Shown piece after piece: positions 46,620 to 57,309 of a DNA stretch of 64,000 nucleotides; position 1 is the first letter of the stretch, and the number at the start of each line of letters is the position of its first letter. The translations under genes were made by a program, and so were the position numbers. The notes under the pieces were generated by a model. That model saw only the letters and a program-made list of their open reading frames with translations. It ran no database searches and was not told the DNA's origin. The stretch covers positions 120,760 through 184,759 of the forward strand of contig JAUCBJ010008928.1 in the NCBI GenBank assembly GCA_032718475.1, read 5' to 3'. The DNA comes from Nemertoderma westbladi. Lineage: Eukaryota > Xenacoelomorpha > Nemertodermatida > Nemertodermatidae.

Positions 46620-46834
46620 GATCGGCATGCTGCATTGCAGCTGCATTTTTAAGAATGCTGTGCCGGCTTATCGACAAAATTGCACCGCCACAACTCCCTA
46701 TCACCCTTGACATTTGCTAGATCATCCGCATCTTCAAGGCCAGTGTCCTTTAAGATGCGTCTCAAGAATATCATGACCATGCTTATTCACTCCATGTAGG
46801 CTGCCAAAGTACAAGATTATGCACTGGCTGGTCG

Positions 46835-47587
46835 TCACGGCGAAAGCAATGTCCTGCAATGCGGAGGCGTTTTTTTTTCTAGTGTCAAGCTTGGGGGAAC
46901 CAATGAGACACCTCCAATGTTATATAGTGTCTGGTTGGAGATGTCTTCATTGTACTTGACACAATGAACCCGGCGTAGCATTCTTGTGAATGTGCCATCC
47001 AGAGATTTGGTGTCCTCAGCAGTTAGAACCCAGCATGGACTCCCATAGAGGAGTACTGGAACTACTGCTGCTATAAATAATCGGACCTTAAGTTTCCGAT
47101 TAATTCTCGGTGACTTCCAAATCCTGGAAAGCGTATTCAAGGCTGCCCATGCCTTTCCCTTACGTATTCGAAGGTCCTCATCTGACTTCCGGATCCATGA
47201 TCCTAGGTAACAGGAGTCGTCCACATGCTCAAGCATACCATCCTTTGAGCTTATGCTCATCCGATCAGAGACTTGCTTAGGACTTTCAAAGTTAACTGTC
47301 AAAATTTTGGTCTTTCTGGAGTTAATAAAAAGACCAAGACTAGAAGCAGAATGTTCTAATGAGCTGAGGAGCCGTTGGGCTCCCTCTAGTGATTGTGAGA
47401 GCACTCCTACGTCATCAGCAAAGTCTAGATCAGTTAGGTACTTGGCAGGATTTCCTCGACTTCTGGAGCCAGTAGGTGGAGTTATCATCACCCCATCATC
47501 ATTATGAATATCTAAGGACATGCGTAGAACATAGTCAACAACAATTATGAACAAGAATGATGCAAGTTGAGGCCAGGCCAGGGCCAT
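46835..47587 (-). pseudogene. Non-LTR (LINE) reverse transcriptase, C-terminal part
   Basis: A 250-codon open frame with FLFIIVVDYVLR, then the RT active-site box FADDVGVLSQ (about residue 55), then CYLGSWIRKSDED, and VVPVLLYGSPCWVL with MLRRVHCVKYNED. These match the order in APE-type LINEs from just before motif C to the end of the RT. The region N-terminal of the QGD motif is missing: at 47590 the sequence changes to a plus-strand RT relic. The final bases after GGVSLVPP are degraded. It pairs with the 5' part at 48558-49065. Confidence 0.75.
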
Positions 47588-47599
47588 CCAGACTCACCT

Positions 47600-48550
47600 C
47601 CCGAAACTGGCTCCTTCAATATCTCACATCGTGGCACTACAGAAAATGTTTGTCCAGCACATGTTGACAGGGAATGTTTCTGCGGCTACGAGGTATCTTC
47701 GCCAACTACACCGAGGAAAACCTTTGGGTCTCAACGACACCTTCATTGTCAAAGGCAGTGTTACTAAGGTGGTCCGTGATGTGCTGTTGGGGAAGCACCC
47801 ATCCGCCAAACCCACAGACGACTTGATCATTTTGATGAAGTTTGAGGGAACACCCAAGCACCACCCGGTAGTTTTTGAGCACTGAACAGGCCGCTGGTTC
47901 TGCCCAGCTTGCTCAGAATGAAAGGGAACGCCGTGGGTCCTTCGGGTGTTGATGTAAACATAAATGATTGAAACATCTTCTGACAAGGTTCTGCACGCAA
48001 TCTACAGAGTTATGTGAATGGATTGCGCAGTTGGGAAAACAGATCACTCAGACGATCGTTCCGCCAACTTCTCTGCCTGTGCTGCCTGCGCTGCCTGCGC
48101 CAACTTCTCTGCCCGTCTGATCGCCCTGGACAAGAACTCGGGTGTTTGACCCATCGGGGTCGGGGAAGTTCTCTGGTGGGTGATTGAGAAGGCAGCGATT
48201 CGCTGCATTCGTGAGGACCTGGGGGCTGTTGGTGGGTTGGTGCAACTCTGTCTAGGACAGAAGTCTGGTATCAAGTTTGCTGTTCACAGCCTCAATGATG
48301 CATTCGACCGTGATGACTGCGATGGGGTACTTCAAATAGATGCCACCAATGCTTTTAATTCACTTAATAGGCAAGGGGCTCTACACAACATCGGCGTAGT
48401 CTGTCCTGGTCTACACACCATCGTTGCGAACTAGTATAGCGAGCCAGTGCGGCTGTTCGTAGGTGGAGAAATTTTGTGGTCAGAGTCAGAGGAAGGAACC
48501 ATCCAGGGTGATCCGGTGGCGGTGGCCATGTATGGAAGTAGGGCAATGCA
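47600..48550 (+). pseudogene. Plus-strand RT relic of a different retroelement
   Basis: Fragments in at least two frames: a segment ending KHHPVVFEH (47631-47885), then LIALDKNSGV and PIGVGEVLW (about 48117-48175), then an open stretch to 48434 with VQLCLGQKSGI, VLQIDATNAFNSLNR (motif A) and CPGLHTIVAN, then an EGTIQGDPVAVAMYG motif near 48500. Motif C is not reached. This is the RT type with LIDA.NAFNSLNR seen in many aquatic invertebrates; I do not assign a clade. A microduplication (GTGCTGCCTGCGCTGCCTGC) at about 48080 and several stops show decay. Confidence 0.65.
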
Positions 48551-48557
48551 ATGTTTC

Positions 48558-49065
48558 TCATTCAATAGGTTCTTGTAGTGAATGTTTTGAAGTACACACT
48601 TGTTTTCTTATTGTAGGATCTTTTTTTGCAGCTGCATTTAAGGAAAGAACTTCCACACTAGCCGTATAGCACTCGCTGTCAAACCAGTCTTTGGCTGTAC
48701 GCTTGACTGTTCTTTTTAGAGGAGCAGAGTCTCTGATACATTCCGATAATGCCTCATATGCATAATCTGTTTCCCCGCATATAAGGTGTTCAAGAACCTG
48801 TTCTAACCGAGGATCAGCACTGAGTTTGTCAATATCTGCTTCTCGCTTCCTTCGGACATTACTTGAGGATGTAGATATCGGAGTGTTCACTGGTTCACTT
48901 CGTGTCCACGATGCTGAGATCGGAATGTGTTTTCCTAAGGTATTAGGTTTATATTTGACAGTGGCCACGTCTTTGTTCGAGTATATTCTATCGATCACAC
49001 TGCTCCCATTGTGGCAAATGTATGTAGGTTGGGTATTATCAGTTTCAGACGACAGACCAAAACTA
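48558..49065 (-). pseudogene. LINE endonuclease end and linker (same family as 46.8-47.6 kb)
   Basis: Minus-strand reading from about 49065: PTYICHNGSSVIDRIYSN, the characteristic end of an APE-type endonuclease, then a charged linker (RRKREADIDKL, KDWFDSECY) that precedes the RT in such elements. The RT start is missing because the plus-strand RT relic occupies the next interval. No ATG at the 5' edge. Confidence 0.65.
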
Positions 49066-49171
49066 TGCTACTGTACGTCAGCTGGTGGTGGGTTGTAGGT
49101 ATTATTCTGTTTCTATTTTTGATATGCAGATTTATTTTTTTACTTTCTACAATCTTTCTTACTATTTATTT

Positions 49172-49700
49172 TACTGTGAGTTACAGCCATAACTACTGTG
49201 AGTTACAGCCATAACTACTGTGAGTTACAGCCATAACTTATGTGAGTTACAGCCATAACTACTGTGAGTTTCAGCGATAACTACTGTGAGTTTCAACCAT
49301 AACTACTGTGATTTTAGCCATAACTACTGTGAGTTTCAGCCATAACTACTGTGAGTTACAGCCATAACTTCTGTGAGTTATTGCCATAACTACTGTGACT
49401 TACAGCCATAACTACTGTGAATTTCAGTCATAATTACTGTGAGTTACAGCCATAACTTATGTGAGTTTCAGCCATAACTACTGTGAGTTACAGCCATAAT
49501 TTCTGTGAGTTATAGCCATAACTACTGTGAGTTACAGCCATAACTTCTGTGAATTATAGACATAACTACTGTGAGATTCAGCCATAACTACTGTGAGTTA
49601 TAGCCATAACTACTGTGAGTTACAGCCATAACTACTGTGAGTTTCAGCCATAACTACTGTGAGTTATAGCCATAACTACTGTGAGTTACAGCCATAACTT
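49172..49700 (+). repeat. 22-bp minisatellite, about 24 units
   Basis: Tandem ACTGTGAGTTACAGCCATAA plus CT, with TTTCAG, TTATAG and ATTTTAG variants. Short period and low divergence; no coding potential. Confidence 0.95.
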
Positions 49701-51112
49701 GATAACTTAACATGAATGACATAACATTAATAACATAACATAACATGAATGAATCGTCGGTATCTGATTCTAAAATCGTATCATAAAAAGGAAGTTCTGT
49801 AAAAATACAGCATTGAAGAGAAAACTTGGCCCAAGATTGTTTCTGGTGGAGAATAAATTACTACCTTTCCTACGGTAACATTTTAAATGTACAAATGTGT
49901 CACAACTCTCGCATTGGACGATCTTACTCCGAGAGTTTGTCCCTCATAGTCAGGGAGAGAAGACAGAGTTTGGCGATTAGGCCTCTAGTTCGTGGAGAGG
50001 AGACACAAGAGTTTCTTCCCCGACGAGAGCAGTAGCGGCTAAAGGCGGTGGGAGGTATCTCAAATACCATATTACATTCCAGGACATCCAAACAATGAAG
50101 ACATGTTATCGCCTTTGCTTTCAAAATATGAGATTTAAAAATGGCCACGAAATATACTGGGGATGTGTGGCAAGAAATATTGAGGGGGGGGGGGAGGGGG
50201 GGGGTGCAAAGCATTTTAAGAAAATATAGTTATCAAAAGGATAGCAACCCTAACAATACCCACTGCTCCCAGTAGTGCCCCAAAACTACCCACTACACTT
50301 GGTGCCCCAACAAAACCCTCTTTTCTTTGCGCCCCAACAAATAACCACTAGACCTAGCACAAAACCCCTACCCTAATAATATTCACGTCGGAGAGGAACT
50401 CGTGATGTTTTACTGACTTGGAACACTATAATTCGATTGAAATGCCTTTATGGTATAATAATAAAATGGTTTAATGTGACTGACTATATTAATGTAAATA
50501 TATGTCATAATTCCAGAACAACATATAAATAGACCATTTTCACCCGGTGCACTAATACTTATTGATAACTGTACTGTATAACATAGCGATAACATAAGGA
50601 TTTCTTGATTTCAGAGTTGGTGTCTGGAATTCAACCTGTAAAATAAAGAATAGAACTTTTAACAGTAATAATTTTATTAGTAAAAATTTATGTTTTATTT
50701 TACGGAAACTACGGTTTGTATTACAGGTAAGGATTATTTATTTTTAATGTCAGTAGTTTATAAATTAATTAAATATAATTATATTAATAATAGTTAATGA
50801 TATTGTGTGTCAAATGATTTGTAATAATTGCTTTAATGATATTGTGTTATAATGCTTGACATAATAGATTTCATTCCTGTTTAAAGCTGATTTTAAAATC
50901 AACATGCAATTAATTAACATTGAACCAATAAACAAAATTAAATTAATATAATTAAATGTAGTTAGTTAGTTAGCGGGTCACCAATGCTTTTTATTATTTA
51001 ATATATTGTTATTATTAAATAATAATAAATTGGTAACTTTCTAATATTATTATGCACTAATACTTATTTACTAAACTTATAAAATTAATATTTAATAAAC
51101 TTACGAGTTTTA
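49701..51112. other. Spacer, no gene
   Basis: Contains a G11-A-G9 run at about 50183-50204 and AT-rich sequence 3' of the fibrinogen-domain gene. No supported frame. Confidence 0.35.
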
Positions 51113-54009
51113 TTAAATCCAAATCGTCATTTCCACTCTAGAAGCCGGGTTACCTCCAGTAAACCAACTCCAATAAGGCCCTCTCGCATTCTCGGCTCCA
51201 TATTCCCCATTCAAGTTGCTGTTGGCGCATAAATTATACCACCAAGCTCCAGTACGTTCTACGGCGCAGTTTATGTCATATGATAATGCGTCGAGGTCAT
51301 TATTGCGATCCCTTGTGGTAAATGGTTGATTGTTGTGATACCAAATCAAAGAGTCGCCACCAGCAGTGCCATGGTAACCGGATACATGTAGAGTGTAATT
51401 AGTTGCAGCTGAGCCGAGGGAGAAGTAGTCGTATTCAGCGTATCGATGTTCGTTGTCATAATAGACATCCTCATACCCCACCCCAGTGAACCACAAATCG
51501 ACTCTCAACTTCACCCCGCCTTCACTCAGCTTGTGGATCGTCTCCAACCCCAACCAGAAGTTTGTATTCGGGTCGCCGAATCCGTCGACATATTCGTGCC
51601 AGTTCCTATAGAAGTTGACAGTTCCATCGACTCTCTGTTGAATCTTTTTAGGATCTGGAATTAACAACATTTTACTAAGGTTGGTTATTATATTATTATA
51701 TTTGGATGGTTTTTAACGTGGAGGTTATTTAACATTTAGATTTATCAATTATAGAGACAGGTATGTGGGGGGGGGGGGGGGATTTGATGAAATTCCATCT
51801 CAGTGAATTAACTTCTCATCTCAATGTTTAATTAACAATTCAGGGAACGGAACAGGTTACAGTCTTGTTATTATAACCAAAACAATAAACTAAATTCAAT
51901 ATAGTATTTATTATTTTATTATATTAGGCAAAAATGTGGCATTATTATTATACAGTATGGTATTATATAACCAATTAGAATATTGTTGCTTTGAACCTAA
52001 ATTGTTGTAGTTGGAGTTATTTCTATTGATGTCCGATGTGATTGTAGAAGATTTTTATTCTGATACGCATATTATATGCTTAATATTCAATTGGTTGATT
52101 CATAGTGATGCCGGGATTGGATTTGGTTAAATATTTGTTCATCTTTTTGTTTTGGACTATCACAGAAACGGAATTAGGATTTATTTTTTTCGGTTTCGTT
52201 GTCTTAACCCTATTAAAAACGGGGGGTGGGGGTGGGGTTGTTGCTATAACTCAGAAACAAACGCAGTTGGGAATCTGAAATTTTGCGACTTTTCCTAAAC
52301 ATCTATTGCCCTCCTAATAGGGAAAACTGTTTTCAAAAATATTGGGAACTTTTTGAGTTATAGTACCATTTTTTAACCCTACTTTTGGCACTTTTTTTTA
52401 AAAATTACATTTCATGAAATATGATTTTTAACATCTCTATTTTTTATTTACACCGGTTTTTTGGTTGTGACAAATAATTTCCCGCGTTTGAGAGGTTTAT
52501 GGCGGTTCTGAATTTAATGAAATAAATAATTATCTAACTAGACATCTCGAACTTGTATTTTTTGGAAGTGAGTGCAAAATTTGGTGCTAGCACCAAATTT
52601 TGAAAACCATCAAGTACATCAATTGATTGTCTCACCTTGTTTCTTGCTTTATACGGGTTTGTGAGGGTTCTGAATTCAATGGAATCAGTAAAAATTTCAG
52701 AAGAGTTTTCAAACTTGTATTTTTCGTCGGTGGGTGAATATTGTTGTGCCAGCACCAAATTTTTGAAAATGGGCAAATTTATCAATAGATAGTATCATCT
52801 TGTTTCTTGCGTTATACGAGTTTATGAAGGTCCTGAATCCGATGGAATCAATAAAAACAGCATTGGACTATTTATTGTATTCAATGTTGTACTTTTTGGT
52901 GATGGGTACGAAATTTGGTGCTAGCACCAAAATTTGCCAGGGTAATAATGGCTCTATCTGATTAATAAACTAATTAACGTGGTTGGGGGTGTGGCTTGGC
53001 ATCTGATTACCAGCAGTCAGCTCAATTGATGAAGGACTACTGAACAATTCTAGCACTACTGTAAACGTCTTCAATTACTTGAATTGTGGCTCTTATCTAT
53101 TCGTTTTTAATGCACTTTCATTTTCGTCGCCATAGCTACTGAGTAATTCCATTGTCGAAAGAGTTTGTGCTGTAGCCATTCAAAATTCTGGAATTTCCTT
53201 GAAATTAAAATGTAATAAAATGATGTTGTTTGGTTTAATCATCCTAGGGGCTACTCTCCGGGGTATTATAGTTTGTGGGAGGTCGCCTGTCCATGATAAT
53301 TGGATATGGTACTGGGTATCTCTATCTATGAGATATGGTAGGTGTCTGTGTTACTCATGGCATTGTACCTGATGCTTCAACTGTGTCTACCTACAGGGTG
53401 TGCACTCTAGCAGGGACTGGTATAATATGGAATAAAAAATATATCATGCTCTTTTAAGGTATGCATTTTCCGGCAACAATGGGGCGCCTCGCCTGCGATG
53501 GCCTACGGCTTTGACTCACTGCTGAAGAAACCAGGTTTCGAACTGGTGCATATACCAAGATACTGCCCCGGGCGCACAACATTGCCTGTGATGCACACAT
53601 AGTAATGAGGTGTTATAAACCATGGTAACTCATTTCAAAACCCAGCATCACCCTCCACAGATGCCAGCCTTCTGCGATGCATTGGGAATAGACGTGGTGG
53701 ACAGCCCGGCTCAATGACACCGGATTGAGAATAGACTGTGATGAACTGGGTCTGATATGATGCACGGTCCAGGCGGCAGTGCACCTTAGTTCAAGCAGAT
53801 CATAAACACATGCCCTATTATCTATTCTAACAGGCTAAAAGCAGTATTTTGTACCACATAAATTGTATTAAATACATTTTGTTAATTAAAATAATTATAG
53901 ATTTATTATCTATACATTTTCCTGAGATAATTACTTGAAGATTCTCACCTGAAGATTCAACGAGTGAAAACGATGAGACGCTTCCAATTATGAATATTAG
54001 GAACCACAT
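51113..54009 (-). CDS. Secreted fibrinogen-domain protein, two predicted exons
   Basis: Fibrinogen-related proteins are secreted lectin-like or adhesive proteins. The last exon (51113-51654) carries most of a fibrinogen C-terminal domain: IQQRVDGTVNFYRNW, FWLGLETIHKL, the GTAGGDSL turn, the calcium loop DRNNDLD, then NCA, GAWWYNLC, SNLNG and a final MTIWI. A clean 3' splice site (ATTCCAG) ends at 51655. A candidate first exon at 53949-54009 encodes a signal peptide, MWFLIFIIGSVSSFSLVESS, ending in a consensus donor CAG|GTGAGA. Both borders are phase 1, so direct joining keeps the frame and predicts 200 aa. The N-terminal subdomain of the fibrinogen fold, with its first Cys pair, is then absent; further phase 1-1 exons could lie in the 2.3-kb intron, but I found none. 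AATAAA overlaps the stop codon. Confidence 0.6.
52490..52935. repeat. Approx. 165-bp tandem repeat with perfect palindrome
   Basis: About 2.5 diverged units lie within the intron of the fibrinogen-domain gene. Each contains TTGTTTCTTGC(T/G)TTATACG, GGTTCTGAATTC(A/G)ATGGAAT and a palindrome core TTGGTGCTAGCACCAA. At 52575-52602 the palindrome is 28 bp and perfect; it recurs slightly shorter at about 52911-52934 and degraded near 52750. Confidence 0.65.
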
Positions 54010-54321
54010 TATTCTGGTTATGTACGTTATTGGGTTTTTGGTTAAAAACAAGAAATATCCAATCAATACAATACTATACAAGTTCAGCACGATAGCCTAT
54101 ATTAGAAAGTACATTACAGTAATCTCTATTAGATATATGAAAACCAAAATATATATGAGTAAAGGGCGGCGATGCTATCAGATTGTGATAAACTAGTTGT
54201 AAAAACAGAGATCCATTTCAGTTTTCCCTTAACACTTTAACTGCCATTTGTAAACCTTCTAACTAGGGCTATTTAAGTTAATATGACATTTTTAGTTTTA
54301 AAATATCTCCTTCATTAGCCT

Positions 54322-54440
54322 AGTTGCGCTCGTCCTGTTTTGTCTTAAAATAATTTTCCTAAATGGAGACTAACGACCTTTATAACTATGTAAAGTCTCG
54401 AAACTGTGGGAGTAACTGCTGATTTATGGCAGATGGATAC
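54322..54440 (-). repeat. Inverted relative of the 11.3-kb repeat
   Basis: The sequence from GCGCTCGTCCTG through CTCGAAACTGTGGGAGTAACTGCTGAT matches the reverse complement of 11300-11410 with scattered changes. It is followed at 54580-54632 by a (GAC)n/CGACAGA microsatellite. Confidence 0.6.
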
Positions 54441-55009
54441 TCGTATCCACTGTAAACTCGTTGCGTTCATTCGTTTTTTACCAAACTTCAGATTCTTTCT
54501 AACCTTGTGCTGGACTACATACGTACCAAGTTTAATGTTTAATTTCATCAAGGAATAACCGAGTTATTAGCGACCAAATATTTACGACGACAGACGACGA
54601 CGACGACAGACGACGACGACGACAGGCAACTCGTTAATGGCACCCATATGCTAAGGCTTCGCTCACTTCGTGGCTCGCCCCACAATCTCCCTCCACACAA
54701 CCTACTTGTCTCTGCTCTTACACACTAAACACTAGCTATCACTTTATTGTACATTCGTTTACGATACCCAACCTGTGCCATGCACAGAAAACCAAAATAA
54801 CAAAATAGATTCTCAGAAAAACTTCCAACCTCATTATTAAAGTATATCTACAGTAGTTTCATATGTACAATTTTTATCGATGCGAAATACTAAAATAGTT
54901 TTTATGGCCAGCTCAGCACTAACAACCAGGTGTAGCAACCAACTACTATGTGCTGTTCATTGTACAATGGGGGGGGGGGGGGGGGGGGGGTCGTATTTGA
55001 GGCAACTCA

Positions 55010-56720
55010 ACCCTACTGAATATATTCAAACCCACATGAACCTTCAAAATGTTAAGTTATTAAATTATTTAAAACAAATTGATTATACAAAAGCATCGGA
55101 TTTGTCATTATACAGTATTTTATCAGACATTGCAATCAAGTACAATATTACCTTAAGAGGTAAGCTTCAAGAGTCTTACACCCAACTCAAGTCTTACAAA
55201 CTACAAACAACAAAAAACATAAGCTCATCTAGAAACAAATGAAAGGATGTTTGAAATAATATCAGTACTGCTAAGCCCATTGACTAAAATTCAACTAAAG
55301 CCTCTCTCCAAGAACGACAACTTCGTTAAACCTACAAAGTATCGTTGCTTACTGGATAGATCAACAATAGCTAAGATACTTGCGTTAGGGAGGCTGGTTA
55401 AAGGAATTAAATCAAAGAATCTTTCTGTAGTTCTGACATTTGTGACTTCAGGAATGCATATGACTCCATCCATAGAGGTAAAATTCTGGAAATCCTAAGA
55501 GCTTATGGAATACCATAAGTACTTGACGATGGCATTGGAATGTTATACTGTGAGACAGAAGCTAAGGTACTCTCAACAGATTGATGTGCCTCTCACGACA
55601 TGAGTCTATCAGAATTGATGTGCCTTGGGGGTTCACGTAGCCATAAGGCGCAGAGACAGGGGAAAATCCTTGACGAGACTGGAATAGTCAGCACAACTGC
55701 GGATGACGGAGTCCTGGGCGAGTAGATACCGTTTCCTCCACTACAGTACTACAGGCGGAGCACTATTAATAATAAACCTGTATAATTGCATAAACAATAG
55801 TTGTTTGTAAAAATTATGTATTGTGTATATTGTTATTGTATTTTAATGATATAGGCCTTTATATATTCTAATGATTGTTAATAATTTATTGAATAATAAA
55901 GTACGGAACTCAGATGGTGAAACTGTTTATGTCCATTTGTGGCAATGAGGACGGCCACAAATAAATGGAGATCTTGGATTCACACTACAAGAACGCAGAA
56001 GCAATAGATATCTGGAGAAACTACAGTCACAGAAATGCGAATTGCAAGAATTCACCCTACTCTCTAATAAGTTAGCAGCTTCTACTGAATAAAGTTGAGA
56101 GCGCTGTGTGACCTTAATAGATAATAATCTATTAAGGAAGGTTGATTATTTCCAGTACCTTGGTCTCATGGATAGAGAGCAACAAAAAAGACATAGACGT
56201 TAGGAAAGCAAAGGCATATGGGTAGCTCTATAAAAAATGGATACCATCTGGAAATCAGATCTCTCCATAGGCACCTGAAGACTAAGTTCTCTCGAGACAC
56301 AGTGGAAGGTGTGACTTTTATACGAGGGTGAGACCTGGACACCGGCTAAATCGCTTGAACACCGAATTTATGGTTGCAGCCCTAAACATCATATGGAGAC
56401 AACACATGACAAACGCAGAGCTTTATGATACAATACCACCTGTATCAACCACCCTCCATGAACACAGATTAGATTACGATTCAGTGGGCACTGCTGGGGA
56501 AGAAGACATGAGGTCATACGACTCATACCAGATCTACTTTTCAGGCAACCAGCACTAGGAAAGCGTAGCCGTGGACGACCTGCTATGACATATACACCAA
56601 TTTGAAAGGGTTACTGGACTTGAGAGAAACGTAATTCCGACAACTATGGAGAATGTGGAACCCTGGAAGGATTTAATATCCACGGTCTGAACTGCACAAT
56701 CTAGTAGTGGTAGGACCCTA
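55010..56720 (+). pseudogene. Decayed LINE reverse transcriptase region
   Basis: Recognisable pieces in changing frames: DFRNAYDSIHRGKILEILRAYGIP at 55440-55520 (RT motif A region; seen in two frames), a KKDIDVRKAKAYG-like linker near 56190, then RLNRLNTEFMVAALNI, RQHMTNAELYDTIPPVST and LHEHRLDYDS (56328-56480), and a KRSRGRPAMTY tail at about 56560. This order is that of an APE-type LINE from mid-RT to its 3' end. Motif C (FADD) is not visible, consistent with internal deletion. Many stops; dead. It is a different, older insert than the 46.8-49.1 kb LINE. Confidence 0.65.
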
Positions 56721-57309
56721 TAAGAACTTGCAACTTATAATGCTGTATCTCAGTCGACAGTCCGTTTATATATAAAATCCGGTGGGAATAACCCAGAATT
56801 TGCGACATTTTATGACATACGATAAAGCTCTCAGAAAAGGCAAATTATTAGATAAAAAACACTCTAAATGCATTTTTTCATTACATAATTGATAAACTGA
56901 AGTGAAACATGCCTACGTACGTTCTCATAGCTGCATAGTGTAGTATAACTAATGAAAACAAATACATATTAATTGTTATTCAAACATGTTCCGTTGCAGA
57001 TGGTCACTAATGGATTGATGTAGACTACTAAACTATTAAACAAGCACCAAGGAAACAGCTTTGACAGACAACGGAAGCAACAAACGGCCACTTTATCAAG
57101 TGAGGGAAAGGAGCAGGTTACAGAACACTGCACCAGTACCGGTACTACTGTACAACTACCTACAGTCGGACAGTGCTACATTCAGACAGTACCGGTACAG
57201 TACAGGAGGTGGAGGACTGGAGGCTCTGAAACACATTAGCCTCTGAGCCTAGTCCTTATTCCTGTATTCTGTTAGGCCTATTTATATTTCAAATATACCG
57301 GTACTCGTC

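Noticed and set aside
49172-49700. CRISPR-like array
   Set aside because: Units are contiguous 22-bp repeats without unique spacers, in a eukaryotic genome; the same holds for 26350-26583.
51655-51670. ATG at 51670 as start of the fibrinogen-domain protein
   Set aside because: The ATG lies just before a 3' splice site and would give no signal peptide; an internal exon border is more likely.
53480-53580. tRNA-like B-box (GGTTTCGAACTGG)
   Set aside because: No box A or cloverleaf could be fitted around it.
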